NCBI RefSeq assembly: GCF_000317305.3
Contig: NC_023036.2
Coordinates: 1,054,001 to 1,118,000 of the forward strand
Source: Mycolicibacterium neoaurum VKM Ac-1815D
Lineage (GTDB): Bacteria; Actinomycetota; Actinomycetes; Mycobacteriales; Mycobacteriaceae
DNA: 64,000 nt
Direction of reading: 5' to 3'
Each line of letters begins with the position of its first letter. Positions within the stretch are counted from its first letter, which is position 1. The position numbers and the translations under genes are program-made. This document shows positions 26,428 through 35,963 of the stretch, piece by piece. The notes under the pieces are model-generated. The model saw only the letters and a program-made list of their open reading frames with translations, was not told where the DNA came from and did not search any database.

Positions 26428-28142
26428 CGCTGCGAGGACGAGCGCAGGCTGCGCACCGCATCGATGCGCGCCTTGATCTGCTCACCGGTGGCCGCGGCCA
26501 GCACCGGGCCGCCGCAGAGCTGACGCAATTCGTTGTGGATCTGCCCGTGGGTCTTGCCCGTGCGGTGATGGGCGATGGACACCAGGGCGTTGAGTTCGCG
26601 TCGCAGTTCCTGCAACTGGCCGTGCGTGGTGCGCGGTGGAGGGGGGCTGCCGGCAGCGGCGGCCGCCGCGCTGCGCTTCTGGAGTTGCTCGTCCTGCCGC
26701 TTGCTGAGCAGATCGCGCATCTGCGAGGCGTCGAGCAGGCCGGGGATGCCGAGATAATCGGCCTCCTCCTCGCTACCCGCGGCCGCGGCGGTGCCGAAGG
26801 TGGAACCGTCGAAGATCACCTGGTCGAGTTCGGCGTCGGCGCCGAGTGACTCGAAACCGCGGTCCTGATCGGACTTCTCGTCCTTGGTCTTGTTGGCGTC
26901 GGCGATCAGCTCGTCGTCGAGACCGTCGGATTCGCGGTGCGGCTTGCCCAGCACGTGGTTGCGCTGCGCTTCCATCTCGCTGGCCAGCTGCAGCAGGTTG
27001 GGCACCGAGGGCAGGAAGATGCTTGCCGTTTCACCGGGGCGCCTGCTGCGCACGAAGCGGCCGATCGCCTGGGCGAAGAACAGCGGCGTCGAGGCACTGG
27101 TGGCGTACACGCCGACGGCCAGCCTCGGCACGTCGACACCCTCGGACACCATCCGCACCGCCACCATCCAGGGCGTGGACGCCTCGGAGAACTGTGAGAT
27201 CCTGCTCGATGCCGTCGGGTCGTCGGAGAGCACCACCGTCGGCTCCTGCCCGGTGATGGTGGTCAGCAGTTTGGCATAGGCGCGGGCAGTGGTCTGATCG
27301 GAGGCGATGATCATGCCGCCGGCGTCGGGCACGTGCTCGCGCTTCTGCATCAGCCGCTTGTGGGCGGCCGCGATCACCGCGGGCATCCACTGGCCCTCCG
27401 GGTTGAGCGCGGTGCGCCACGCGCGGGCGGTCTGCTCGGCGGTCAGCGGTTCCCCGAGCCGGGCGGCGTGCTCCTCACCGGCGCTGTCCCGCCAGCGGGC
27501 CTCCCCGGAGTAGGCCATGAACACCACCGGCCGCACGACATTGTCGGCCAGCGCGTCGGCGTAGCCGTAGACGTGGTCGGCCTTGGAACGCGCGAAACCC
27601 GCGGCATCGGTCTCGTAGGTGACGAAGGGGATGGGGCTGTCATCGGAGCGGAACGGGGTTCCGGTCAGGGCCAACCGGCGCGTCGCGTCGTCATAGGCCT
27701 CCCGGATGGCGTCGCCCCAGGACTTGGCATCGCCGCCGTGGTGGATCTCGTCGAAGATGACCAGCGTCTTGTAGTTCTCGGTGCGCACCCGGTGCCGGGT
27801 CGGGTGACTGGCCACCTGGGCGTAGGTGACGACGATGCCGTGATAGTCGCTGGAGGTGTGCGAGGCGGAGTTGCTGAACTTGGGATCGAGCGCCAACCCG
27901 AACCGGGACGCGGACTGCGCCCACTGGGTCTTGAGATGCTCGGTGGGGACGACCACCACGACCTGGGTCACGGTGCCGTCGGCCAGCAACTCCGAGGCGA
28001 TCCGCAGAGCGAACGTGGTCTTACCGGCGCCAGGGGTTGCGACAGCAAGGAAGTCCCGCGGCTTGGCCGCCAGGTACTTCACCAAAGCCCGACGCTGCCA
28101 GCTCCGCAAATCCTGGGTGCTGGGCGCTCCACTAGCCGACAC
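26424..28142 (-). CDS. DEAD/DEAH-box superfamily 2 helicase
   Basis: 572 residues. Motif I is ATPGAGKTTFA near residue 35, motif II is DEIHHGG near 130, motif III is LTGTPFRSDD near 158 and motif VI is QAIGRFVRSRRPGE near 367, so both RecA-like domains are intact. The C-terminal 180 residues are acidic then Ala/Pro-rich and end in a conserved-looking segment (HHRTGKTHGQIHNELRQLCGG) of unknown role. Similar stand-alone proteins in actinobacteria are usually annotated as ERCC3/UvrB-like DNA helicases. AGGAG lies 6 bases before the GTG. A DNA repair role is inferred only from the fold. Confidence 0.88.
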   Translation of the reverse strand: MSASGAPSTQDLRSWQRRALVKYLAAKPRDFLAVATPGAGKTTFALRIASELLADGTVTQVVVVVPTEHLKTQWAQSASRFGLALDPKFSNSASHTSSDYHGIVVTYAQVASHPTRHRVRTENYKTLVIFDEIHHGGDAKSWGDAIREAYDDATRRLALTGTPFRSDDSPIPFVTYETDAAGFARSKADHVYGYADALADNVVRPVVFMAYSGEARWRDSAGEEHAARLGEPLTAEQTARAWRTALNPEGQWMPAVIAAAHKRLMQKREHVPDAGGMIIASDQTTARAYAKLLTTITGQEPTVVLSDDPTASSRISQFSEASTPWMVAVRMVSEGVDVPRLAVGVYATSASTPLFFAQAIGRFVRSRRPGETASIFLPSVPNLLQLASEMEAQRNHVLGKPHRESDGLDDELIADANKTKDEKSDQDRGFESLGADAELDQVIFDGSTFGTAAAAGSEEEADYLGIPGLLDASQMRDLLSKRQDEQLQKRSAAAAAAGSPPPPRTTHGQLQELRRELNALVSIAHHRTGKTHGQIHNELRQLCGGPVLAAATGEQIKARIDAVRSLRSSSQR

Positions 28143-28231
28143 CCGAGACTCCTATCTGGTCGAAGGGCAGTCTAGGGCAAGGGGTTCCGGGTACGCATAT
28201 CCGCTGCGCGAGTCCCGCGTCCGGCGGCGTG

Positions 28232-28735
28232 TCAGACGAAGAAGTTGTCGTTGTCGATGAACCACTGGGTGCGTTCGTCGTCGGTCAACTCGCCGAGGCG
28301 GGTCAGGTTCTCGAAGTAGTGCTCGCGTGGCGCGCCCGGAGCAAACAGCATCAACATCGCCGCCGGTGCGTCGGCAGTGTTGCGGAAGCCATGGACCCCG
28401 CCCGGCGGGACGTACAGGAAATCGTTGGGCCCGGCCGTCGACCAGTCGGCACCGTCGTAGATCTCCACGTCACCGGAGAGCACATAGAACGCCTCGCTCA
28501 TGGCGCGGTGGAAGTGTGGTCCCGGTCCACCGGCCCGCGGGCTGAGCTCGATGCGATAGAGCCCGTAGTCGCCGCCGGTCTGCTGTTGGTTCGCCAGGTA
28601 GTGATAGCGCACCAGGCCGAGCGCATCGTGGTCGGCCGGAGTGTCAGCCCGGCGCACCCAGGCGCTGACCTCTGGCTCGTCCGCGGTGTAGCGCGGCGGG
28701 GGATAGGGCGGTACGACCAGGGACACGACCCTCAC
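28232..28735 (-). CDS. Cupin-domain protein
   Basis: 167-residue single cupin. Metal-ligand pattern GPHFHRAMSEAFYVLSGDVEI (cupin motif 1) and PPGGVHGFRN (motif 2) are present near residues 90-135. Cupins may be dioxygenases, isomerases or binding proteins; the substrate is not predictable. The GTG at 28735 lies one base after the stop codon of the upstream SDR gene, so translation is probably coupled; the GTG at 28726 is an alternative. The tail (TRLGELTDDERTQWFIDNDNFF) is typical of the group seen beside SDR genes in actinobacteria. Confidence 0.82.
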   Translation of the reverse strand: MRVVSLVVPPYPPPRYTADEPEVSAWVRRADTPADHDALGLVRYHYLANQQQTGGDYGLYRIELSPRAGGPGPHFHRAMSEAFYVLSGDVEIYDGADWSTAGPNDFLYVPPGGVHGFRNTADAPAAMLMLFAPGAPREHYFENLTRLGELTDDERTQWFIDNDNFFV

Positions 28736-28736
28736 G

Positions 28737-29633
28737 CTAGACCGCGAAGCCGACCCCGGTGAGCTCTTCGGACACCGTCCACAGGCGCTGCTGCAGGGCG
28801 ACGTCATAGGACCGGTCGCTGGAGGCGACGACGACCGGCGCGCCGCGCCATTGCGCCAGGTTCGCGGGCCCGTAGTACTGACCGCCCAGCACTCCGGGAT
28901 CGGTCGCAGCGCGCAAAGTCGGCAGGGCTCCGTCGGCGGCCGGTTGCGCGGCGACCTTGGTGACCAGTTCGGTGACCGGCCTGGCGAGCGAGGGCAGATG
29001 GCGGGCCAACTCGGTGCTCGAGGTGCCCGGATGGGCGGCGACGGCGATCGTGGTGCCACGCGGGGCGAGCCGGCGCTGGAGTTCATAGGTGAACATCAGG
29101 TTGGCGAGCTTGGACTGGGCGTAGGCGCCGATCCGGTTGTAGGAACGTTCCCACTGCAGATCGTCGAAGTGGATGGCGCCGCCCATCTTGTGGCCGTTGC
29201 TGCTGACGGTGACGATGCGCGAGCCCGGCGTGTCGAGCAGCGTGTCCAGCAGCAGGCCGGTCAGCGCGAAGTGACCCAGATGGTTGGTGCCGAATTGCAG
29301 TTCGAAACCGTCGGCGGTCGTGCTCTTCGGCGGGGTCATCACGCCCGCGTTGTTGATCAGCAGGTCGATGCGCTCATGGGCCCCGCGCAGCTCGGCGGCG
29401 GCCGCGCGCACCGACTCCAGCGAGCCCAGATCGAGCTCCTGGACGCTGACGTCACCGGTGAGCTGCGCGGCGGCGTGCTTGCCCTTCTCGGTATCGCGGA
29501 CCGCGAGGACGACGTGCGCGCCGTGTTCGGCCAGTGCCTTGGCGGTCTCGAACCCGAGTCCGGTGTTGGCGCCGGTGATGACGGCCGTGCGGCCGCTCTG
29601 GTCGGGAATATGGTGGGTGGTCCAGCGGGTCAT
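28737..29633 (-). CDS. Short-chain dehydrogenase/reductase, paralogue of the gene at 16072-16995
   Basis: 298-residue NAD(P)-dependent oxidoreductase with [38 protein letters not shown] and the catalytic [11 protein letters not shown]. These blocks are almost the same as in the SDR at 16072-16995, so the two are paralogues with probably related substrates. AGGAG lies 7 bases before the ATG. It is divergent from a TetR gene 85 bases away and coupled to the cupin gene, which suggests that TetR controls the SDR-cupin pair. Confidence 0.9.
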   Translation of the reverse strand: MTRWTTHHIPDQSGRTAVITGANTGLGFETAKALAEHGAHVVLAVRDTEKGKHAAAQLTGDVSVQELDLGSLESVRAAAAELRGAHERIDLLINNAGVMTPPKSTTADGFELQFGTNHLGHFALTGLLLDTLLDTPGSRIVTVSSNGHKMGGAIHFDDLQWERSYNRIGAYAQSKLANLMFTYELQRRLAPRGTTIAVAAHPGTSSTELARHLPSLARPVTELVTKVAAQPAADGALPTLRAATDPGVLGGQYYGPANLAQWRGAPVVVASSDRSYDVALQQRLWTVSEELTGVGFAV

Positions 29634-29718
29634 GGGAAGCTCCTGGGGTCGGGCGGGTTTCGGTCATATACGGAACGTGCGCCCCGCTTATCTGGTTCCC
29701 GGGAGGTGGTGACGATTC

Positions 29719-30282
29719 ATGCGAGCCGATGCCGCCCGTAACCGCGCCCGGATCCTGCAGGTCGCCTACGAAACCTTCGCCGCCGACGGACTGGGGGTCC
29801 CCATCGACGAGATCGCCCGTCGTGCCGGCGTCGGGGCGGGCACCGTGTACCGACATTTCCCCGCCAAGGAGGACCTGTTCCGTGCGGTGATCGCCGACCG
29901 GATCCGGACGCTGGTAGACCAGGGCCGGGAGTTGGCCGCGACCGACCCCGGCGGCGGGCTGTACGCGTTCCTGAAGTCGATGGTGCTGCACTGGGGCGCG
30001 GCCGACCGCGGCCTCGTCGATGCACTCGCCGGGATGGGCATCGACGCGAATGCGTCGATGCCCGAGGCCGAAGGCGACTTCCTGGCGATGCTGGCCGATC
30101 TGGTCGACGCCGGCCAGCGGGCCGGCACGGTCCGCCCCGACGTCACGGTGCCCGAGGTCAAGGCACTGATGGTCGGCTGCCAGGCCGCCCAGGCCTATAA
30201 CCCCGAGGCGGCCGGGCACGTGACCGACATCGTGTTCGACGGACTCCGTCCGCATTTGCCGTCACGCCGATCGCAACCGTAG
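29719..30282 (+). CDS. TetR-family transcriptional regulator
   Basis: 187 residues; N-terminal helix-turn-helix (RILQVAYETFAADGLGVPIDEIARRAGVGAGTVYRHFPAKEDLF) is canonical. Its divergent position next to the SDR-cupin genes suggests local control. It also lies 34 bases before the ABC permease gene on the same strand, so it may be co-transcribed with the importer. GGGAGGTGG precedes the ATG by about 9 bases. The gap to the SDR holds a weak GGAAC/GTTCC inverted repeat at 29672-29699, too weak to call an operator. Confidence 0.9.
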   Translation: MRADAARNRARILQVAYETFAADGLGVPIDEIARRAGVGAGTVYRHFPAKEDLFRAVIADRIRTLVDQGRELAATDPGGGLYAFLKSMVLHWGAADRGLVDALAGMGIDANASMPEAEGDFLAMLADLVDAGQRAGTVRPDVTVPEVKALMVGCQAAQAYNPEAAGHVTDIVFDGLRPHLPSRRSQP

Positions 30283-30316
30283 GAACCGCAGGCCGGCCGC
30301 GGCAACATGGCCAGTC

Positions 30317-31126
30317 ATGGCCACCCAGATCGCGGAGATTCCGCATGCCCGGCACGCGTTGCCGTGGTGGCGACGCCCCGGGGTCCTGCGCTCGATAGCG
30401 CCGATCGCACTGCTCGTGCTGTGGCAGCTGGCCAGTCAGAGCGGGTTGCTCTCGGCCAAGATCCTGCCCGCGCCGTCGGCGGTGTTCGAGGCGGGTGTCT
30501 CGGTCCTCGAGTCCGGAGCGCTCGCCGATGCCCTGCTGGTGTCCGGTCAACGGGCGCTGTTCGGATTCGTCCTGGGGGCGACGGCCGGAATCGGGTTCGG
30601 AATCCTGGCAGGCCTGTCGAAGATCGGTGAGTACGCCGTCGACCCGCCGCTGCAGATGCTGCGCACCATCCCGCTGTTCGGTCTGATCCCGCTGTTCATC
30701 ATCTGGTTCGGGATCGGCGAGGAACCCAAGGTCTATCTGATCGCGCTCGGTGTCGCGTTCCCGCTGTATCTGAACACCTTCGCCGCCATCCGCCAGCTCG
30801 ATCCCAAGCTCGTCGAACTCGGCGAGGTGCTCGGGCTGAGCCGCGGGGAACGGCTGCGCCATCTGGTCATCCCCGGTGCCCTGCCGCAGATCCTGGTCGG
30901 CATGCGGCAGAGCCTCGGCATCGCCTGGCTGTCGCTGATCGTGGCCGAGCAGGTCAATGCCAGTGCCGGACTGGGCTACATCATCAACAATGCCCGAGAA
31001 TTCCTGCGCACCGACATCGTGATCTTCGGCCTGCTCGTCTACGGGCTGCTGGGTCTGGTGACCGACGCGATCGTGCGCCGGCTGGAGAGCTGGGCGCTGC
31101 GCTGGCGGCCGGGTGTGTCGCGATGA
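30317..31126 (+). CDS. ABC importer permease, sulfonate/nitrate/taurine type
   Basis: 269-residue inner-membrane permease with about six helices. The EAA loop that contacts the ATPase is LVELGEVLGLSRGERLRHLVIPGALPQILVG near residue 178, and IIWFGIGEEPKVYLIALGVAFPLYLNT is typical of the SsuC/TauC group. It would form the channel for an organic sulfur compound or similar small oxyanion. The next gene overlaps by 4 bases (ATGA). No sulfonate monooxygenase (SsuD) or desulfonating enzyme is nearby, so the substrate is uncertain. Confidence 0.88.
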   Translation: MATQIAEIPHARHALPWWRRPGVLRSIAPIALLVLWQLASQSGLLSAKILPAPSAVFEAGVSVLESGALADALLVSGQRALFGFVLGATAGIGFGILAGLSKIGEYAVDPPLQMLRTIPLFGLIPLFIIWFGIGEEPKVYLIALGVAFPLYLNTFAAIRQLDPKLVELGEVLGLSRGERLRHLVIPGALPQILVGMRQSLGIAWLSLIVAEQVNASAGLGYIINNAREFLRTDIVIFGLLVYGLLGLVTDAIVRRLESWALRWRPGVSR

Positions 31127-31839
31127 GCGCCGTCGTACGCGGGCTGACGAAGCGATTCGACGGGCGCGCGGTGCTCGACGGTATCGACCTGAGCGTGGGG
31201 CGCGGTGAGATCGTCGCCCTGGTGGGGCGCAGCGGATCCGGTAAATCGACCCTGCTGCGGGTGCTGGCCGGACTGTCCGACGACCACGACGGGCACGTCG
31301 ACGTCCACGGCACCCCGACGGTGGTGTTCCAGGAACCGCGGCTGGTGCCGTGGCTGTCGGTGACCCGCAATGTCGCGCTCGGCGACCCGCAGCGGCGCCG
31401 CAAGCGTGCGGCCGAGGAGAACGCGCGACGTGTGCTCGGCGAGGTCGGCCTGTCCCATCGCGTCGATGCCTGGCCGTTGACGCTGTCCGGTGGTGAGGCC
31501 CAGCGGGCCGCGTTGGCCAGGGCTCTGGTCGCCGAGCCCACCCTGCTGCTGCTCGACGAACCGTTCGGTGCGCTGGACGCGCTGACCCGGCTGGCGATGC
31601 ACGACCTGTTGCTCGGGTTGTTCGCCGAGCACGGTTTCGGGGTGCTGCTGGTGACCCACGATGTGGCCGAGGCCGTGACGTTGGCCGACCGCGTCCTGAT
31701 CCTGGACGAGGGCCGCATCGCCCACACGGTCGACATCGACCTGCCGCGGCCGCGCAGCCATGCCTCCCCGGAGGGCGCCGTCCTCACGGCCCGACTGCTC
31801 GAACTGCTGGGCGTCGACGTCCTGCAACGACAACACTGA
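31123..31839 (+). CDS. ABC importer ATPase, sulfonate/nitrate type
   Basis: 238-residue ATP-binding subunit. Walker A GRSGSGKST near residue 36, Q-loop VVFQEPRLVPWL near 68, signature LSGGEAQRAALARAL near 122, Walker B LLLLDEPFGALDAL near 142 and the switch His (VTHDVAEAV) near 180 are all intact. It overlaps the permease gene by 4 bases and is followed by the binding protein 10 bases later, so all three are one transcript. It belongs to the SsuB/TauB branch by these segments. Confidence 0.92.
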   Translation: MSAVVRGLTKRFDGRAVLDGIDLSVGRGEIVALVGRSGSGKSTLLRVLAGLSDDHDGHVDVHGTPTVVFQEPRLVPWLSVTRNVALGDPQRRRKRAAEENARRVLGEVGLSHRVDAWPLTLSGGEAQRAALARALVAEPTLLLLDEPFGALDALTRLAMHDLLLGLFAEHGFGVLLVTHDVAEAVTLADRVLILDEGRIAHTVDIDLPRPRSHASPEGAVLTARLLELLGVDVLQRQH

Positions 31840-31849
31840 GGAATATCTG

Positions 31850-32827
31850 GTGAAGATCGCATCTCTGCTGGTGGCCCTGCTGATGGTGCTGACGGCCTGC
31901 TCGGGCGGCTCGGAGAAGGCCGCGCCTGCGGGACCCGTCGACCTGTCGACGGTGACGCTGAAGGTCGGCGACCAGCGCGCGATCTCGATCGAGGTGCTGA
32001 TGAAGGCCTCCGGCCAGCTCGCCGCGCTGCCGTACAAGGTCGAGTTCTCCACCTTCACCGCGGGCCCGCCGCTGGTCGAGGCGGCCAGCGCGGGCGGTAT
32101 CCACCTGGCCCAGGTCGGCAACACCCCTGGCGTGTTCGGCGCGGCGGCAGGCGCGGACATCAAGTTCGTCGGCGCGCTGCAGGCCACCGGTAAGGGAGAC
32201 GCCATCCTGGTGGCCAAACAGTCGCCGGTGTCCGGGGTGGCCGACCTCAAGGGCAAGAAGGTCGCGGTCACCAAGGGCAGTTCGGCCAACGCCAACCTGC
32301 TGCTGCACCTGAAGAAGGCCGGCCTGGGTCTCGCCGATATCGAACCGGTGTACGTGGCACCCGCCGACGGTTATGCCGCGCTGACCCGCGGTGAGGTCGA
32401 CGCGTGGGCGGTCTGGGATCCGTACACCGCGATCGCCGAGCAGGAGATCGGCGCGCGGATCATCGCGGCGGCCGACACCGCCGGCAATGGTTACAACTTC
32501 TGGGTCGCCTCGACGAGTGCGCTGGACGACGCGGGAGTGAGCGCGGCGATCGCCGACTTCCTGGATCGCTATGCCGTGGCGACGAAGTGGTCCGAGGACA
32601 ATCTCGACAGGTGGTCGGCCGACTACGCGAAGCTGACCGACATCAGCCCGCAGGCCTCCACGATCACCTGGACCCGGTCTCTGAAACGGCCGGTCCCGCT
32701 CTCCGCCGACGTGGTGGCCTCCGAGCAGCAGATCGCCGATGCGTTCGCCGAGGCCAAGGAGTTCCCCGGCGCGGTCGACATCGCCGATTTCGTCGACGAC
32801 CGCTTCCAGGGCGACGGCGGCCGGTGA
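31850..32827 (+). CDS. ABC importer substrate-binding lipoprotein
   Basis: 325-residue exported protein. Signal peptide with lipobox VLTAC places the lipidated Cys near residue 17. The mature part is an NMT1/SsuA-like periplasmic binding domain (VGDQRAISIEVLMKASGQL, GPPLVEAASAGGIHLAQVGNTP, VAVTKGSSANANLLLHLKKAGL, WDPYTAIAEQEIGARII). It would deliver the ligand to the permease. The GTG at 31850 has GAGGAA 8 bases upstream. Members of this fold bind sulfonates, taurine, nitrate or thiamine precursors, so the ligand needs testing. Confidence 0.88.
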   Translation: MKIASLLVALLMVLTACSGGSEKAAPAGPVDLSTVTLKVGDQRAISIEVLMKASGQLAALPYKVEFSTFTAGPPLVEAASAGGIHLAQVGNTPGVFGAAAGADIKFVGALQATGKGDAILVAKQSPVSGVADLKGKKVAVTKGSSANANLLLHLKKAGLGLADIEPVYVAPADGYAALTRGEVDAWAVWDPYTAIAEQEIGARIIAAADTAGNGYNFWVASTSALDDAGVSAAIADFLDRYAVATKWSEDNLDRWSADYAKLTDISPQASTITWTRSLKRPVPLSADVVASEQQIADAFAEAKEFPGAVDIADFVDDRFQGDGGR

Positions 32828-32828
32828 C

Positions 32829-32855
32829 CTTGCACTCGCCATGCCCGAGTGCTAA
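32829..32855. promoter_or_regulatory. Upstream CIRCE element of groEL2
   Basis: CTTGCACTC, nine bases, GAGTGCTAA: 16 of 18 arm positions match the HrcA operator TTAGCACTC-N9-GAGTGCTAA. It starts 2 bases after the stop of the ABC binding-protein gene. A possible -35 (TTGCAC, 32830-32835) lies inside the left arm and an A-rich -10 candidate (TAAAAA, 32853-32858) overlaps the right arm, so HrcA binding would cover the promoter. Confidence 0.75.
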
Positions 32856-32863
32856 AAATGAAC

Positions 32864-32890
32864 TTGGCACTCTCGATCTGTGAGTGCCAG
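32864..32890. promoter_or_regulatory. Downstream CIRCE element of groEL2
   Basis: TTGGCACTC, nine bases, GAGTGCCAG: the arms hold a perfect 8-base inverted repeat (TGGCACTC/GAGTGCCA) with the exact 9-base CIRCE spacing. It begins 8 bases after the first CIRCE. The consensus outer TTA/TAA is changed to TTG/CAG in both arms, keeping the symmetry. Confidence 0.9.
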
Positions 32891-32942
32891 GTCGGGACGG
32901 TGAGGCGGGGAGCACACCCACGCCGTCCGTCGCGGGCACTGA

Positions 32943-34616
<1,674 letters not shown>

Positions 34617-34628
34617 GTCCAGTTGTTT

Positions 34629-34667
34629 CGGAAAGCCCGGTCCCGTTCGCGGGGCCGGGCTTTTCCA
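34629..34667 (+). terminator. Intrinsic terminator after groEL2
   Basis: A hairpin of GGAAAGCCCGG paired with CCGGGCTTTTCC, with extra CCC/GGG pairs in the loop side, lies 12 bases after the stop codon and includes a short T run. It should end the groEL2 transcript before the convergent gene. Confidence 0.8.
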
Positions 34668-34729
34668 ATGTTCGCCTGACAGTGCCGTCGTGCCTATATA
34701 TCCACGACGGCGCTGTCAACGGAACATTG
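34666..34729. repeat. 64-base inverted repeat at the 3' end of the DUF559 gene
   Basis: Arms of 27 bases (34666-34692 and 34703-34729) separated by 10 bases. The outer 8 bases (CAATGTTC/GAACATTG) and the inner 16 bases (TGACAG...CGTCGTG/CACGACGG...CTGTCA) pair, with one G-T pair and one 3-base internal mismatch. The right arm encodes the last 11 or so residues of the DUF559 protein; the left arm is a non-coding mirror copy. No T run follows, so it is not a standard terminator. It could still end transcription or protect the mRNA end. Confidence 0.8.
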
Positions 34730-35527
34730 CGTCGGGCCGCGATGCACGCGGCGGCGGATGACGGCCAGAATGTCTTCGATCACCACGTCCCAGCGGTAGA
34801 CAACATCCTCATAGGTCAGTCGAATCACCAAGAACCCCAGGCTCGTTGCGACCCTGTCCCTGGTTCGGTCGTTCTGATACTTCGGGAGATGGTGCTCGCG
34901 GCTGTCCGCTTCGATGATGAGTCGACGGCCCAGCAGAAAGTCGACCCGCCCGACGCCGGGAATGTCCACTTGGGTCCGGAGGCGGACGCCGAGGGCACGC
35001 AGCCGTAATCGGATGATCGTCTCGGTGCCCGACTCACTCCTGGCATCACATCGCTCGGCGAGGTTCAGACGCGCAAAAGGGGACGCGGCCACGATCGACC
35101 GTGCGTCGGCCATCTCGATCATCCGCTTGTTCAGCATCGAGTCCAACACGATCACGAGCTGCTCGGCGTCGAGGCAATTGGCCGCCGAGGCCACTGCGAT
35201 GTCGATCGGGTCGACGGCGGCGACGATCGGTGGGTCCAGGCGGTAGGGGTGGCAGGACCGCACGCCCGGGCGGCGCGCACGTTTGGAATAGCGCACGTGT
35301 AGCGCCGGATCGAGGATCCAGACTCGACCCAGGCGCAGCGCCGAGGTGCAGCCGAGGACGCCGCCGGCCGATACGGCCCGAACCACCTGCGGATCCGCAG
35401 ACGGGCTGGCGTACCAACCGCGCCGGAGCAGCATCCAGGTCGGCGGTCGCGCTACCCCTGCCGCACGTAATTGTGCCGCCGACAGCACCCCGCCGTTCGC
35501 CGCGAGGGCACGCTCGATTCCGGCCAC
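34694..35527 (-). CDS. DUF559/Vsr-like endonuclease-fold protein with an N-terminal AbiEi-like region
   Basis: 277 residues. The N-terminal part (LAANGGVLSAAQLRAAGVARPPTWMLLRRGWY) looks like the winged-helix region of AbiEi-type antitoxin-like proteins. The C-terminal domain has GVGRVDFLLGRRLIIEADSREHH near residue 203, the Asp and Glu-x-Asp of a Vsr/DUF559 nuclease fold, so metal-dependent DNA cleavage is possible. Many such proteins are encoded in mycobacterial genomes and their role is unknown. No partner toxin gene is next to it. GTG start at 35527. Its last codons form one arm of the 64-base inverted repeat. Confidence 0.8.
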   Translation of the reverse strand: MAGIERALAANGGVLSAAQLRAAGVARPPTWMLLRRGWYASPSADPQVVRAVSAGGVLGCTSALRLGRVWILDPALHVRYSKRARRPGVRSCHPYRLDPPIVAAVDPIDIAVASAANCLDAEQLVIVLDSMLNKRMIEMADARSIVAASPFARLNLAERCDARSESGTETIIRLRLRALGVRLRTQVDIPGVGRVDFLLGRRLIIEADSREHHLPKYQNDRTRDRVATSLGFLVIRLTYEDVVYRWDVVIEDILAVIRRRVHRGPTQCSVDSAVVDI

Positions 35528-35588
35528 ACTCCGATCTCAGCTCACACCGAGTCCGCACGACAGCCCCCGCCGTCGCCCTGTGGATAAC

Positions 35589-35963
35589 TCAGTGCTTGAG
35601 CGGGACGCAGTCGTGCAGGCCGCCGGGGTCGGTGCCGGCGCCGGGCTCGATCGCACTTCGGTGCAGCACCGCGCGAGTGGGCGTCAGGCGCACACTGTCC
35701 TCGGTGACCACGGCGGTGCCGTCGACGATCAGCGAGTATCCGGTCGGCTCCCGCGGTGGCCACAACACGGTGACGACCTCGTGCGATCGGGCATTGCGGC
35801 GGGTGGTGTTGCCCAGCGGCCCGATGGTGAAGATGCCGTCGGCGAGGACCGGCGTGACGGCCACCGTGTGTGCCCGGAAATCGTCGCCGACGGTGATCAG
35901 ATAGCCGAACGGGAAATCGGCAAGGGTCTCGGCAAGCTTGTCCAGATCGACCTTCACGCTCAT
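35589..35963 (-). CDS. Pyridoxamine-5'-phosphate-oxidase-fold (split-barrel flavin) protein
   Basis: 124-residue single-domain protein (FPFGYLITVGDDFRAHTVAVTPVL, IGPLGNTTRRNARSHEVVTVLWPP), which resembles small PNPOx-like proteins that bind FMN or F420. The ATG at 35963 overlaps the stop codon of the D-aminoacylase-like gene (ATGA); I chose it over a longer open frame that would run through that gene. The Cys-Val-Pro end (HDCVPLKH) is unusual but not informative. Substrate unknown. Confidence 0.8.
   Translation of the reverse strand: MSVKVDLDKLAETLADFPFGYLITVGDDFRAHTVAVTPVLADGIFTIGPLGNTTRRNARSHEVVTVLWPPREPTGYSLIVDGTAVVTEDSVRLTPTRAVLHRSAIEPGAGTDPGGLHDCVPLKH

Noticed and set aside
29672..29699. 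GGAAC/GTTCC inverted repeat between SDR and TetR genes as operator
   Set aside because: Arms of only 5 bases with an 18-base spacer are easily expected by chance.
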